From Brachybacterium fresconis (GTDB lineage: Bacteria; Actinomycetota; Actinomycetes; Actinomycetales; Dermabacteraceae): a stretch of DNA of 64,000 nucleotides. Positions 52,509 through 61,227 of this stretch are shown in pieces (positions within the stretch are counted from its first letter, which is position 1; the number at the start of each line of letters is the position of its first letter). The stretch covers positions 2,418,001 through 2,482,000 of the forward strand of contig NZ_JAGIOC010000001.1 in NCBI RefSeq assembly GCF_017876515.1, read 5' to 3'. The notes below the pieces were generated by a model. It was not told the origin of the DNA, made no database searches, and saw only the letters and a program-made list of their open reading frames with translations. The translations under genes and the position numbers were made by a program.

Positions 52509-52533
52509 CCCCACGGGGCGAACCCCGTAGGGG
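52509..52533 (+). terminator. Terminator hairpin after GtrA gene
   Basis: CCCCACGGGG and CCCCGTAGGGG arms around CGAA, with one bulged A. About 110 bp past the GtrA stop; between them lie two short direct duplications (ACCCGTCGGTGA twice, GTGAGCCCGCAGCTGG twice). Confidence 0.65.
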
Positions 52534-52598
52534 CCGGGCACCGAGCCCTCCCCCTGAACGCCCCTCCGTCGTAGCCGGGTCTCTGAGAGACTCGGGGC

Positions 52599-53822
52599 AT
52601 GGACACCACCGGCCCCTGGATGCGCGCCTCGCAGGCTGCCGGCCTGCTCGTCGACGGGGAGGCCCGTCCCACCGTGTTCGCCCAGATGTCCGCGAAGGCC
52701 GTCGCGACCGGGGCGCTGAATCTGGGCCAGGGGTTCCCGGACGACGACCCGCCCGCCGTGGTGGCCGACGCCGCGATCGCGGCGATCCGCGCCGGCCGCA
52801 ACCAGTACCCGCCCGGTCCGGGGGAGATCGAGCTGCGCGAGGCGGTCGCCCGCCACCAGTCCCAGTGGTACGGCCTGCACTGGGACCCCGCGACCGAGGT
52901 GCTGGCGACCACGGGCGCCACCGAGGCGCTCGCGGCGACGATCCTGGCCCTGGTCGAACCGGGCGACGAGGTCATCACCCTCGAGCCCTTCTACGACCAG
53001 TACGCCGCGATCATCGCCCTCGCCGGCGGCGTGCACCGCACGGTCCCGCTGCGCTCGCGCACCGAGGAGGCCGGCGATCTCGTGCTCGACGTCGCCGAGG
53101 AGGACCTGCGCGCCGCCTTCACCGACCGCACCCGGTTGGTGCTGGTCAACACCCCGCACAACCCCACCGGCCTGATGCTGTGGGTGGGCGCGATGCAGGC
53201 GATCGTCGAGGAGGCGATCGCCCACGACGCCCTGATCGTCACCGACGAGGTCTACGAGCACCTCACCTTCGGGCCCGCGCATCTGCCGATCGCGACGCTG
53301 CCCGGCGCCCAGGACCGCACGGTCTCGATCTCCTCGGCCGGCAAGACCTTCTCGGTGACCGGGTGGAAGATCGGTTGGGTCACGGCGCGGCCGGAGCTGG
53401 TCACCGCGATCCTCGGGGCGAAGCAGTGGTTGACCTACTCCTCGGGGGCGCCGTTCCAGCCCGCCGTGGCGGCCGGGCTCGCGATGCCGCCGGCGGCTTT
53501 CCACGATCTCGCGCAGGACCTGCGCGAACGCCGCGACCTGCTGCTGGACGGGCTGCGCTCGATCGGGTTCCGCGTCAGCGTGCCGGAGGCCGGGTACTTC
53601 GTGGTGGCCGACGCCGCGGCGCTCGGGGAGCCCGACGCCGCCGCGCTGTGCGAGCGCCTGCCTGCGGAGGCCGGCGTGGTCGGCATCCCGCTGTCCGCGT
53701 TCTACCGCGACGGGCAGGCCGGGGAGGCCTCCTCGTACCTGCGCCTCGCCTTCTGCAAGGACCGCCCGACGATCGAGCGGGCCCTCGAGCGGCTGGAGGC
53801 CTGGGCGGCTCCACGCCGCTGA
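52599..53822 (+). CDS. PLP-dependent aminotransferase, class I/II
   Basis: 407 residues, fold-type I. NLGQGFPDDDPPAVV at the N-terminus, NQYPPGPGEIELREAVARHQ, TTGATEALAATI, NTPHNPTG, DEVYEHLTF, and the PLP Lys in SISSAGKTFSVTGWKIGW. The pattern matches the methionine/kynurenine/succinyldiaminopimelate aminotransferase group (YbdL, DapC). Length is normal. A GAGACT six bases before the ATG could be a leaderless -10. Confidence 0.88.
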   Translation: MDTTGPWMRASQAAGLLVDGEARPTVFAQMSAKAVATGALNLGQGFPDDDPPAVVADAAIAAIRAGRNQYPPGPGEIELREAVARHQSQWYGLHWDPATEVLATTGATEALAATILALVEPGDEVITLEPFYDQYAAIIALAGGVHRTVPLRSRTEEAGDLVLDVAEEDLRAAFTDRTRLVLVNTPHNPTGLMLWVGAMQAIVEEAIAHDALIVTDEVYEHLTFGPAHLPIATLPGAQDRTVSISSAGKTFSVTGWKIGWVTARPELVTAILGAKQWLTYSSGAPFQPAVAAGLAMPPAAFHDLAQDLRERRDLLLDGLRSIGFRVSVPEAGYFVVADAAALGEPDAAALCERLPAEAGVVGIPLSAFYRDGQAGEASSYLRLAFCKDRPTIERALERLEAWAAPRR

Positions 53823-53918
53823 CCCGCGCACGACGATCGGGCGCGGCCTCCGATCGGACCAGGAGGCTCCGCCGCCGGTGCCGGCACCCCTCGACGCACC
53901 GACGACGGTCTCCCCGGC

Positions 53919-56126
53919 TCACCTCGCCGTGGTGAACAGCTCCCCGTGGAAGCTGCGATCGGCCGTCTTCTGCGTCGCCCCGGAGGCATCGAGGTACGGG
54001 GTGACCCCGCCGCGATGCCGCGGGAAGCCGGCACCGAGGATCAGCGCCAGGTCGATCTGCTCGGGCCGCTCGACGACACCGTTGTCGAGCATCAGCGCGA
54101 TCTCCTCGGCGAGACCGTCGCGGACCCGCTCGAGCAGGGCGTCCCCGACCAGGGCCTGTCCGGCACCCTGCGCGGCATCGGCGCCGAAGGTCTCGGCGAC
54201 CGTCGGGGAGACCGGCGGGTGCACGGCCGTCTTGCTGTGCTCGGTGAAGCGGGCCTGCTTCTCCGCCATGGCGTGCAGCCCCGGCGAGGCGTGGAAGCGG
54301 TCGCCGAGCTCCTCGGCGAGCACCGCCCCGACGTGGTCGGCGACCCCCAGTCCCACGAGGTCCAGCAGGGTGAAGGGACGCATCGGCATCCCGAGGGCGT
54401 CCAGGGAGGCGTCGACCTCGGCCGGGTCCGCTCCCGCATCCAGGGAGGCGAGCACGGCGCCGAGCACGCGGAACAGCAGGCGATTGACGATGAACCCGGG
54501 CGCGTCGGCGCTGCGCACCCCGAACTTGCGCAGGCGGCGCACCACCTCGAGGCCGGTGGCGAGGGTCGGCTCGTCGGTCGCCTCGGTATGGATCACCTCG
54601 ACCAGCGGCATCTTGGCGACCGGGTTGAAGAAGTGCAGGCCGACGACCCTCTCCGGGTGGGCGAGATCCTCGCTCATCGCCGTCACCGACAGCGAGGACG
54701 TGTTCGTCACCAGCAGCGCGGCGGGATCGAGCACGCTCTCGAGCTCGGCGAAGACGGACTGCTTGATCGCCAGCACCTCGGGGACGGCCTCGAGCACGAG
54801 GTCGCAGCCGGCGAGCTCCTGCAGGTCGGTGGTCGCCGAGAGGTTGCCGGCGACCTGGGTCGCGGTGTCCTCGTCGATCCGGCCGCGGGAAGCGGTCGTG
54901 GCGATGACGTCGCGTGCGGCGGCCAGGCCCTTGGCGGCGATCGACTCGTCGAGGTCGCGCATGACAACCGGGACCCGGAGGCCCAGCGCGAGCTGCGCGG
55001 CGATCTGCGAGGCCATCAGTCCGGCGCCGGCCACGCCGACGCGGCGGATCTCCCGCGCCCCCTCGACGGGACGACGGCCGGGCTTGCCGCGGCGCAGCAG
55101 CTCCGCGGAGTACATCGAGGCCGCCGCGGCGTCGGAGCGGACCAGCTCTCCGAGCGCCTCGGCCTCGCGCTGGAGCGCCTCGGGCAGGGTGGAGCCGGGC
55201 AGGTTCTGCAGCAGTCCGAGCGCACGGCCGACGGCCGGGGCCCCCTGCCCCTCGAGGCGGGCGGCCCAGGTGCGGCGGGTCTCGGCGCTGCCGTGCGAGG
55301 CATCGAGCGCATCCAGCAGCGCCTCGGCCTCCGGGGTGTCGACCCCGGGCAGCGGGGCGGTGCGCCCTCCCCAGGCACCGGGGACGGCGGAGGTGGGATC
55401 GGCGGCGGCCTCGGCGACCGTCGGATCGACCACGTCGGTGTCGGCCTCGTCGACATCGACGTGCGCGGCGACGAGGGCGGCGAACTCGTCGAGCGCCTCG
55501 TCCAGGTCGGCGGCGATCTCGTCGACCAGCCCGTCCTCGAACGCCTCATCGGCGGTCAGCTGCTTGTCGCGCGCGGGGTCCTCGAGGATCATCCGCACGG
55601 CCGTGTCGGGGCCGACGACGGATTGCAGCAGGGTGGTGCCGCCCCAGCCGGGCAGGATGCCGAGGCTCGTCTCGGGCACGCCGATGCCCTTCACGTCGGG
55701 CGCGGCGGTGCGGACGTCGGCCATCAGCGCGACCTCGAGGCCGCCGCCGAGCGCGGCGCCGTTGAGGTGGGCGAGCACCGGGACGGGACTGGTGCGCACA
55801 CGGACCTGCAGGTCATGCGCGGCCTGGGTCATGCCCTCGACGTTCTGGACCGCGGCCGGGTCGGCGAACATCGACAGGTCAGCACCGGCGAGGAACACAC
55901 GCCCGGTTCCGGTCAGGGCGATCGCCTGGATCTCGCCCGCCTCGGCACGGTCGAGCGCGGCGGCCAGGGCGCCGGTGACCGCGTCGATGGAGCGGGGACC
56001 GAGGGTCGCGGGGCGCTTCTCCTCCCCCTCCGGCGGGGCGCAGGTCAGCACGGCCACCGTGCCCAACCCGGGATGCGCGCGATCCTCGGTGAGGACTCGG
56101 GTGACGTGCTCGGTGTAGCTGCTCAT
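53919..56126 (-). CDS. FadB/FadJ-type enoyl-CoA hydratase/3-hydroxyacyl-CoA dehydrogenase
   Basis: 735-residue multifunctional fatty-acid beta-oxidation enzyme. Crotonase domain (about 1-200): AGADLSMFADP, AALGGGLEVALMADV, GVPETSLGILPGWGGTTLL with both catalytic Glu. A region rich in Ala/Asp/Glu (200-330) links to the dehydrogenase: GVAGAGLMASQIAAQLALG, catalytic His in GLHFFNPVAKMPLVEVI, GVRSADAPGFIVNRLLFR, then the C-terminal 3HCDH domain. The thiolase that normally accompanies it is absent; upstream is an IS1380-family element. Start ATG at 56126 lies at the beginning of homology. Confidence 0.9.
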   Translation of the reverse strand: MSSYTEHVTRVLTEDRAHPGLGTVAVLTCAPPEGEEKRPATLGPRSIDAVTGALAAALDRAEAGEIQAIALTGTGRVFLAGADLSMFADPAAVQNVEGMTQAAHDLQVRVRTSPVPVLAHLNGAALGGGLEVALMADVRTAAPDVKGIGVPETSLGILPGWGGTTLLQSVVGPDTAVRMILEDPARDKQLTADEAFEDGLVDEIAADLDEALDEFAALVAAHVDVDEADTDVVDPTVAEAAADPTSAVPGAWGGRTAPLPGVDTPEAEALLDALDASHGSAETRRTWAARLEGQGAPAVGRALGLLQNLPGSTLPEALQREAEALGELVRSDAAAASMYSAELLRRGKPGRRPVEGAREIRRVGVAGAGLMASQIAAQLALGLRVPVVMRDLDESIAAKGLAAARDVIATTASRGRIDEDTATQVAGNLSATTDLQELAGCDLVLEAVPEVLAIKQSVFAELESVLDPAALLVTNTSSLSVTAMSEDLAHPERVVGLHFFNPVAKMPLVEVIHTEATDEPTLATGLEVVRRLRKFGVRSADAPGFIVNRLLFRVLGAVLASLDAGADPAEVDASLDALGMPMRPFTLLDLVGLGVADHVGAVLAEELGDRFHASPGLHAMAEKQARFTEHSKTAVHPPVSPTVAETFGADAAQGAGQALVGDALLERVRDGLAEEIALMLDNGVVERPEQIDLALILGAGFPRHRGGVTPYLDASGATQKTADRSFHGELFTTAR

Positions 56127-56367
56127 CAGTGACCTTTCGCGATCTCGTCGTCGAGGGCAGGCGGTTCCCCGCACGGTTGTCTGATACCGCGGGTTTCAGG
56201 TAGATCATGCCTCAGAGCGACCTCCGGTGTCCACCGCGGTCGGCGTCGCTGCGGCACGTCCGTCCGGTCGACCTCGACGGCGCCTCGGCTCGGCCCGTCG
56301 CGACACGGGACGACACGGGACGACACGCCTCGGACAGAGGCGTCGCTCCTCGGGCGGAGGCACCGCC
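56127..56367. other. Upstream region of FadB-like gene
   Basis: 240 bp between the FadB-like start and the IS left end. No recognisable gene fragment; a frame on the minus strand is open but Arg/Ser-rich and unlike any family. The expected thiolase gene is not here. Confidence 0.5.
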
Positions 56368-56393
56368 CCTCAGCCTGGATCCGCCGGTCGGGT
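56368..56393 (+). repeat. IS left terminal inverted repeat
   Basis: Twenty-six bases, matching the right end at 22 positions (mismatches at 4, 10, 14 and 20 from the outside). Confidence 0.75.
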
Positions 56394-56483
56394 AGGCGGG
56401 TCGTGACAGCCAAATGCTCCTGTGGCCAGCGATAATGGGACTGTTCGAAGGTTCCATGACGCTGAGCAACAGGAGCACTGGTA

Positions 56484-57854
56484 GTGCGAGTATCCCATGA
56501 TTTCTCTGCCGAGTTCGATGATGACAATCTGGTTGGTCGGGCGGGGCTGGTGCCGGTGATGGCGCTCGCGGAGTCGGCGGGCCTGCCGGGCCTGGTCGCC
56601 GAGCACGTCACGGTGCCGGGCAGCATCGGTTCCAACGCCGATGTGAAGGTCCCCTCCCTGGTCGCGGGAATGCTCGCTGGCGCCGACAGCATCTCGGACA
56701 TGGACGTTCTGCGTCATGGCGGGATGGGCCGGGCGTTTACCGCGCGGCGGGCACCCACGACGCTGGGCACCCACCTGCGCGGATACACCTTCGGGCACGT
56801 GCGCCAGCTCGACGCAGTCGCCTCCAGGGTCCTGACCGGGCTGGCGGCCCGGGTGCCGGGCCTGTTGAGCGGTGGCGACCGGGTCGCGTTCGTCGATATC
56901 GATGACACGATCCGGGCCACCCACGGCTACGCGAAGCAGGGCGCCGGCTACGGCTACAGCGGGGTGAAGGGTTTGAACGCCCAGGTCGCGACCCTCTCCA
57001 CGCTGCAGGCCGTGCCGGTGATCGCCGGGATCCGGCTGCGTCGGGGCGCGGCGGCCTCGGCCCACGGCACCGCGGCGATGATCGGCAGCGCGTTGGCCAC
57101 TGCGAAGCGCGCCGGCGTCTCCGGGATGGTGACCGTGCGTGCGGATTCGGCCTACTTCCAGCACGCCACGGTGGCCGCGGCCCGCCGGGGCGGGGCCCAC
57201 TTCTCGCTCACCGCGAGGATGAACCCGTCCGTGGTCGGGGCGATCTCTCGCATCCCCGAGGACGCATGGACGCCGATCAAGTATCCGCAGGCGATCTGGG
57301 AGGAGGCCGAGCAGCGGTGGATCTCCGATGCCGAGGTCGCCGAGGTCGAGTACACCGCGTTCACCTCCCGCAAGCAGGCCGAGCACGTCACGGCCCGGTT
57401 GATCGTGCGTCGCGTGAAACGCCTGAACCCACGCCACGGGCACAGTGAGCAGGGCGGGCTGCTGGATGCGTATCGCCACCACGCGGTGTTCACCGACTCA
57501 CCGCTTTCGATGCTGGCCGCGGAGGCCTCCCACCGAGACCACGCGATCGTCGAGCAGGTCATCGCCGACCTCAAGGGCGGGCCGCTGGCTCACTGCCCCT
57601 CCGGGGTGTTCACCGCCAACAGTGCCTGGACCGTGCTGGCCGCGATCGCGTTCAACCTCGCCCGCGCTGCCGGGGTGCTGGCCTCGAGCTTCCATGCCCG
57701 CGCCCGCTGGCAGACCCTGGTCGATCATCTGATCGCGGTGCCCGCCCGGATCGCGAACCGCGCCCGCTCCTGGCGACTGCACCTACCGCGGAACTGGCCC
57801 TGGCACACGGCCTGGGAGAACCTCTTCGACACCACCCGGGTGATGATGACCTGA
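56484..57854 (+). CDS. IS1380-family transposase
   Basis: 456 residues, DDE transposase: first Asp in VAFVDIDDTIRATHGYAKQG (about 135), second in VRADSAYFQHATVAAARRGG (about 220), and C-terminal Glu in HRDHAIVEQVIADLKGGPLAH (about 355) inside the IS1380-specific block before NSAWTVLAAIAFNLARAAG. Undisrupted reading frame; ATG behind a GGAGCAC site. The element is potentially mobile. Confidence 0.92.
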   Translation: MRVSHDFSAEFDDDNLVGRAGLVPVMALAESAGLPGLVAEHVTVPGSIGSNADVKVPSLVAGMLAGADSISDMDVLRHGGMGRAFTARRAPTTLGTHLRGYTFGHVRQLDAVASRVLTGLAARVPGLLSGGDRVAFVDIDDTIRATHGYAKQGAGYGYSGVKGLNAQVATLSTLQAVPVIAGIRLRRGAAASAHGTAAMIGSALATAKRAGVSGMVTVRADSAYFQHATVAAARRGGAHFSLTARMNPSVVGAISRIPEDAWTPIKYPQAIWEEAEQRWISDAEVAEVEYTAFTSRKQAEHVTARLIVRRVKRLNPRHGHSEQGGLLDAYRHHAVFTDSPLSMLAAEASHRDHAIVEQVIADLKGGPLAHCPSGVFTANSAWTVLAAIAFNLARAAGVLASSFHARARWQTLVDHLIAVPARIANRARSWRLHLPRNWPWHTAWENLFDTTRVMMT

Positions 57855-57982
57855 CCAGCAGCGATCTGTCCCTACGAGAAGGAACCGAAGTGGAAATGCC
57901 GGGCAGACCGGCAGCACCCGCACGCCCTCACGCCGGCATCAGGGTCACTGCTCGACCGCAACCATCGAAAAGCACCCCGGAA

Positions 57983-58008
57983 ACCCGATCGGCGCATCGA
58001 GGCTCAGG
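57983..58008 (-). repeat. IS right terminal inverted repeat
   Basis: Matches the left end. It contains the TGA (58004-58006) that terminates the neighbouring minus-strand membrane-protein gene. Confidence 0.75.
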
Positions 58009-58696
58009 CGGCGTCGATCCAGACGCCCTCGTCGGCCCCGTGCGTGTAGTCCGGGAGGACGACGAAGTGCCCGCCCTCGGTCACGCCCTGGGGGACCTCG
58101 AACACGAACGCCTCCCGGAAGCTCTCGCCGTCGGAGACCGAGGTGGGGAGCTCCGCATCGAGCTCCGTGAGGAGGTAGGCCCGGAAGTGCTGCTCGCCGT
58201 CGGCGTCGACGTACTGGAGGCCGATCCAGTCGAAGGGCGTGAGCTCGCCGTCCCCGCGGTAGGTCGCCTCCGCAGTGACCATGATGTATTTCGATCCGGA
58301 CTCCGGCTCCCCGTTGAACTCGGAGAAGGCGACGAGCTCATCCGTGGCGTCCCAGTCGACCTCGACCAGGGCCATCTCGGCCGTTCCCGGGAACTTGTCC
58401 GGCGCGACGAACGGGAAGGTCGTGCGCAGCGGGAGGGAGGCGCTCCGTCCGACCGGGGCCGTCTCCACCGCCGTCGTGGTCGGACCGCCGGAATCGGACG
58501 TCCGGCTGCCCGGGGGATCGGTCGGCTCGTCGGTGACCGCCCGCACGCCGAAGAAGCCCCCGACGCCGAGGATCAGTCCGAGGATCACCGAGGCGCAGCC
58601 GACCGTCAGGTACAACGGCGAGCGCGAGCCCGATCCGGACCGCATCCGGGTGGGATCATCGGAGCCGAGCGGCTCTGTGCGTGGCGTGTGGTTCAT
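58004..58696 (-). CDS. Membrane-anchored secreted-domain protein (DUF4352-like), 3' end at IS
   Basis: 230 residues: short cytosolic N-terminus, one helix (about 28-52, LYLTVGCASVILGLILGVGGFFGV), a Pro/Ser/Thr linker, then an immunoglobulin-like extracytoplasmic domain with YIMVTAEATYRGDGELTPFDWIGLQYVD and FVFEVPQGVTEGGHFVVLPDY, the DUF4352 pattern. Stop codon and part of the last codon lie inside the IS terminal repeat, so the native C-terminus may have been cut off; the domain looks nearly complete. Similar in plan to the next gene. Confidence 0.72.
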   Translation of the reverse strand: MNHTPRTEPLGSDDPTRMRSGSGSRSPLYLTVGCASVILGLILGVGGFFGVRAVTDEPTDPPGSRTSDSGGPTTTAVETAPVGRSASLPLRTTFPFVAPDKFPGTAEMALVEVDWDATDELVAFSEFNGEPESGSKYIMVTAEATYRGDGELTPFDWIGLQYVDADGEQHFRAYLLTELDAELPTSVSDGESFREAFVFEVPQGVTEGGHFVVLPDYTHGADEGVWIDAA

Positions 58697-58839
58697 GGTG
58701 GCCCCTGGCGCGCTGCGTCGCGCTCCCCCTTCTCAGCGTGGCAGGCATCGGCCGCGCAGGCGGGCGGCCACCGTCACGCTAGCGCACTCGCCGCCCCGCC
58801 CGGTCGGCGGCACGAGGCCGGACACGATGGGGACGCGGG

Positions 58840-59733
58840 TCAGCGGGTGGCGTAGTAGAGCGCCTCACCGCTGTAGGTCTCCACACCGAGCCGAAGGCCC
58901 TCCAGGTCCGCTTCGGGCACCACGAACACGCTGTGGAACTCGGCGCTCTCGCCGCCCTCCAGGGGCGGCACCTCGCGCATCGGGTCGGGGACCAGCCCCG
59001 GGGCGATGTCCCGGACGTAGGCGCGGTCGGTCTCCCCGGTCAGCCACAGCTCCTCGACGGGGGCGAGCTGGCCGGGCCCGTCGTAGCTGACCTCGTAGGT
59101 GACGGCGACCAGTCGGTAGCCGTCCTGGACGACGTCGGTCCCGTCGGCCCCGGGCAGGGTGGCGTCCAGGTCGACCTCGAGGCCGCGCACGCTGATCGTG
59201 CCGTCGGTCCAGGCGCGCCAGCTGAAGGCGTGCTCGCCGATCAGCGCCGGATCCTCGTAGGCACCGGTCCCGTCGCGCAGCTCGGTGCCGTCGGCGTCGG
59301 TGACCACGCCGGGCCGGCTCTGCTGCTGCCCACTGCCCTCCGAGGGGGTCGACGCGGCCGACGGGGGCGGCGGAGCCCCCGCGGGCGCAGGGTCCTCCTC
59401 AGTCAGGTGCAGCACGCCGGAGACCATCAGGGAGACGGCGGCGATCAGTGCGATCACCAGCAGGGCGACGATCACGACGAGGGACCAGGCAGGCAGCCTG
59501 CGCGAGGTCTGCTCGGCCTCCTCCTCGGCGGGGTACTCGAAGCGGGGCGCGCCGAAGCCAGCCCCGTCGGACACGCCGACGCCCGCCGAACCGGAGTCCC
59601 CGAGGGTGGGCGCGCCGCCCTCGTCGGACCAGGGATCCCGGCGGCGATCGGGCAGCTCGAGGGCCTCCGGCTCCGACGGGCCGGAGGTGTCCTCCCAGTC
59701 GTAGCCGGGCGACCTCCCCCGCTGCTGCGCCAC
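58840..59733 (-). CDS. Membrane-anchored protein with DUF4352-like domain
   Basis: 297 residues: acidic cytosolic region (1-80), one helix (about 84-112, AWSLVVIVALLVIALIAAVSLMVSG), a Pro/Ser linker, and an extracytoplasmic domain with YRLVAVTYEVSYDGPGQLAPVEELWLTGE and EFHSVFVVPEADLEGLRLGVE. GTG at 59733 is chosen because minus-strand TATGCT (59740-59745) lies six bases upstream, a leaderless start. Shares domain arrangement with the neighbouring 58004 gene; probable tandem paralogues of unknown function. Divergent from the ArsR gene. Confidence 0.75.
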   Translation of the reverse strand: MAQQRGRSPGYDWEDTSGPSEPEALELPDRRRDPWSDEGGAPTLGDSGSAGVGVSDGAGFGAPRFEYPAEEEAEQTSRRLPAWSLVVIVALLVIALIAAVSLMVSGVLHLTEEDPAPAGAPPPPSAASTPSEGSGQQQSRPGVVTDADGTELRDGTGAYEDPALIGEHAFSWRAWTDGTISVRGLEVDLDATLPGADGTDVVQDGYRLVAVTYEVSYDGPGQLAPVEELWLTGETDRAYVRDIAPGLVPDPMREVPPLEGGESAEFHSVFVVPEADLEGLRLGVETYSGEALYYATR

Positions 59734-59772
59734 ACCCCGAGCATAGAGCTCCCGAGCACCCGGCAGCACCTC

Positions 59773-59808
59773 TTGCCATTCACAACCGTATGGTTGTAGG
59801 TTTGCGCC
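59773..59808 (+). promoter_or_regulatory. Leaderless promoter with ArsR operator
   Basis: TTGCCA (59773-59778), 18-bp spacer, TAGGTT (59797-59802), six bases, ATG. The spacer holds CAACCGTATGGTTG (59783-59796), an inverted repeat with one mismatched pair, extendable to ACAACCGTATGGTTGT. Position predicts autorepression by the ArsR protein. Confidence 0.7.
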
Positions 59809-60189
59809 ATGCATCGGATCGACGACGACCGGGCGGACGCCTGGTTCCACGCCCTCTCGGACCGCACGCGCCGCGACATCCTGCGGCGGGTGCTGACGGG
59901 AGAGCAGTCGGTCTCCGCCCTGGCCAGGAACTACTCGATGAGCCTGACCGCGGTGCAGAAGCACGTCGCGGTGCTCGAGGGTGCCGGCCTGATCACACGG
60001 CGTCGTCGCGGACGGGAGACCCTGGCCCGCGGCGACGCCGAGACCCTCCGCTCCGCCTCCGAGCTCCTGACCGAACTGGAAGCGATCCAGCGCGAGCACA
60101 TCGCCCGCATCGATGAGCTCCTGGCCGCCGAGACCGACCCCGGGTCGGCCGGCCCGACCCCGACCGACCCACCCCACCGGAAGGACTGA
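59809..60189 (+). CDS. ArsR-family transcriptional regulator
   Basis: 126 residues with winged helix ADAWFHALSDRTRRDILRRVL then SVSALARNYSMSLTAVQKHVAVLEGAGLITRRRRGRE. No Cys metal site, so it belongs to the group paired with SRPBCC proteins rather than metal sensors. The SRPBCC gene starts 2 bp after its stop. Likely binds the palindrome in its own promoter. Confidence 0.9.
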   Translation: MHRIDDDRADAWFHALSDRTRRDILRRVLTGEQSVSALARNYSMSLTAVQKHVAVLEGAGLITRRRRGRETLARGDAETLRSASELLTELEAIQREHIARIDELLAAETDPGSAGPTPTDPPHRKD

Positions 60190-60191
60190 CC

Positions 60192-60674
60192 ATGCCCGTC
60201 ACCGACATCCGCCACGACCTCGAAGGCCCGAGCCTCACCATCACCGCCGAGTTCGCCGCGCCCGTGCAGCGGATCTGGGACATCTACGCGGACCCGCGCC
60301 AGCTGGAGAAGGTGTGGGGGCCGAAGGAGTTCCCGGCCACGGTGGTCGATCACGACCTCCGCCCCGGCGGCCGCGTCACGTACTACATGACCGGGCCGGA
60401 GGGCGAGCAGTTCCCCGGGTACTGGAAGGTGCTCGAGGTCGACGAACCCCGCTCCTTCACCTATGAGGACGGCTTCGCGCACGAGGACTTCACTCCGAAC
60501 TCGGAGCTGCCCGTCTCGACCTGCGTCAGCACCTTCGAGGCCACCGACACCGGGACCCGCGCGACCTACGTGACCTCCTACGCCGACCGGGAGGCCCTGC
60601 AGACCGTGCTGGACATGGGCGTGGAGGAGGGCTCGCGCTCGGCGATCGACCAGATCGACGAGCTGGTCGCCTGA
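60192..60674 (+). CDS. SRPBCC/AHSA1-family protein
   Basis: 160 residues: ITAEFAAPVQRIWDIYADPRQLEKVWGPKEFPATVVDHDLRPGGRVTYYM, then GYWKVLEVDEPRSFTYEDGF, SVSTFEATDTGTRATYVTSY and a C-terminal helix VEEGSRSAIDQIDEL. Activator-of-Hsp90-like fold binding an unknown hydrophobic ligand. Two bases after the ArsR gene, forming the common ArsR-SRPBCC pair; a GGAAGGAC site precedes the ATG. Confidence 0.85.
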   Translation: MPVTDIRHDLEGPSLTITAEFAAPVQRIWDIYADPRQLEKVWGPKEFPATVVDHDLRPGGRVTYYMTGPEGEQFPGYWKVLEVDEPRSFTYEDGFAHEDFTPNSELPVSTCVSTFEATDTGTRATYVTSYADREALQTVLDMGVEEGSRSAIDQIDELVA

Positions 60675-60690
60675 CGCATCCTCACCGCAT

Positions 60691-60731
60691 CCGCTCGGCG
60701 CTGCCTGCTCGTGACAGCCGGCGCCGAGCGG
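60691..60731 (+). terminator. Hairpin after ArsR-SRPBCC operon
   Basis: CCGCTCGGCGC pairs exactly with GCGCCGAGCGG across a 19-base loop, 17 bp past the stop. A TACGGT just downstream (60735-60740) may be the -10 of the next gene. Confidence 0.55.
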
Positions 60732-60766
60732 CTCTACGGTGGGGCGAGGACGACCAGGAGGCGAGC

Positions 60767-61213
60767 ATGCAGGCATCCGACCTGGACAGAGGAGCGCGCC
60801 GCGCCGCGCGGGCCACCGAGCGCATCCCGCTGTCGCTGCATCTGGTCGCGAGCGCGCTGGCCGCGCTCGGGGCGCTCGCGATGCTCGATGCCCTCCCGCT
60901 GCCTTCCGACCTCGACACAGGGATCGGGGCGCTGCTGATCGCCGCCGCCACGCTCCTCGTCGCCGGGGCGGTCCGGCATCACGGACGGACCGGGCTGCGT
61001 GCGCTGTCGTTCGACCTGCCCTCGGCGGCGATGCTGGGGCTCGTGATCGTCTGGTCGCTGATGGTGCTGCTCGTCCCCGACGACTCCCCGATCGCGCTTC
61101 GTGCGCTGGTGGGGCTGGGCTTCGGCGTCGTCTTCCTCCTCGTGCTGCGCTGGGAGGATCGGGGGCTCGTCCGCCAGGTGTCGCGGGAGCGCTCGCTGCG
61201 ACCCCATGTCTGA
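60767..61213 (+). CDS. Hypothetical membrane protein, four helices
   Basis: 148 residues: hydrophilic N-terminus, helices at about 23-43 (LHLVASALAALGALAMLDAL), 52-68 (IGALLIAAATLLVAGAV), 85-104 (AAMLGLVIVWSLMVLLVP) and 110-130 (LRALVGLGFGVVFLLVLRW). AGGAGG ribosome site. No family recognised; a small integral membrane protein standing alone. Confidence 0.7.
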   Translation: MQASDLDRGARRAARATERIPLSLHLVASALAALGALAMLDALPLPSDLDTGIGALLIAAATLLVAGAVRHHGRTGLRALSFDLPSAAMLGLVIVWSLMVLLVPDDSPIALRALVGLGFGVVFLLVLRWEDRGLVRQVSRERSLRPHV

Positions 61214-61227
61214 GGGCTGTGAGATCC

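Larger units (their letters stand above)
56368..58008 (+). mobile_element. IS1380-family insertion sequence
   Basis: About 1.64 kb with one transposase gene. The ends are inverted repeats: 56368-56393 (CCTCAGCCTGGATCCGCC...) and 57983-58008 (reverse complement CCTGAGCCTCGATGCGCC...), 22 of 26 matching. No clear 4-5-bp target duplication is visible at these boundaries, so ends could be off by a few bases or the duplication has been lost. The transposase is intact. Right end abuts a membrane-protein gene. Confidence 0.8.

Noticed and set aside
56126..56701. 191-codon minus-strand frame across the IS left end
   Set aside because: It crosses the IS terminus and is antisense to the transposase; no family resemblance.
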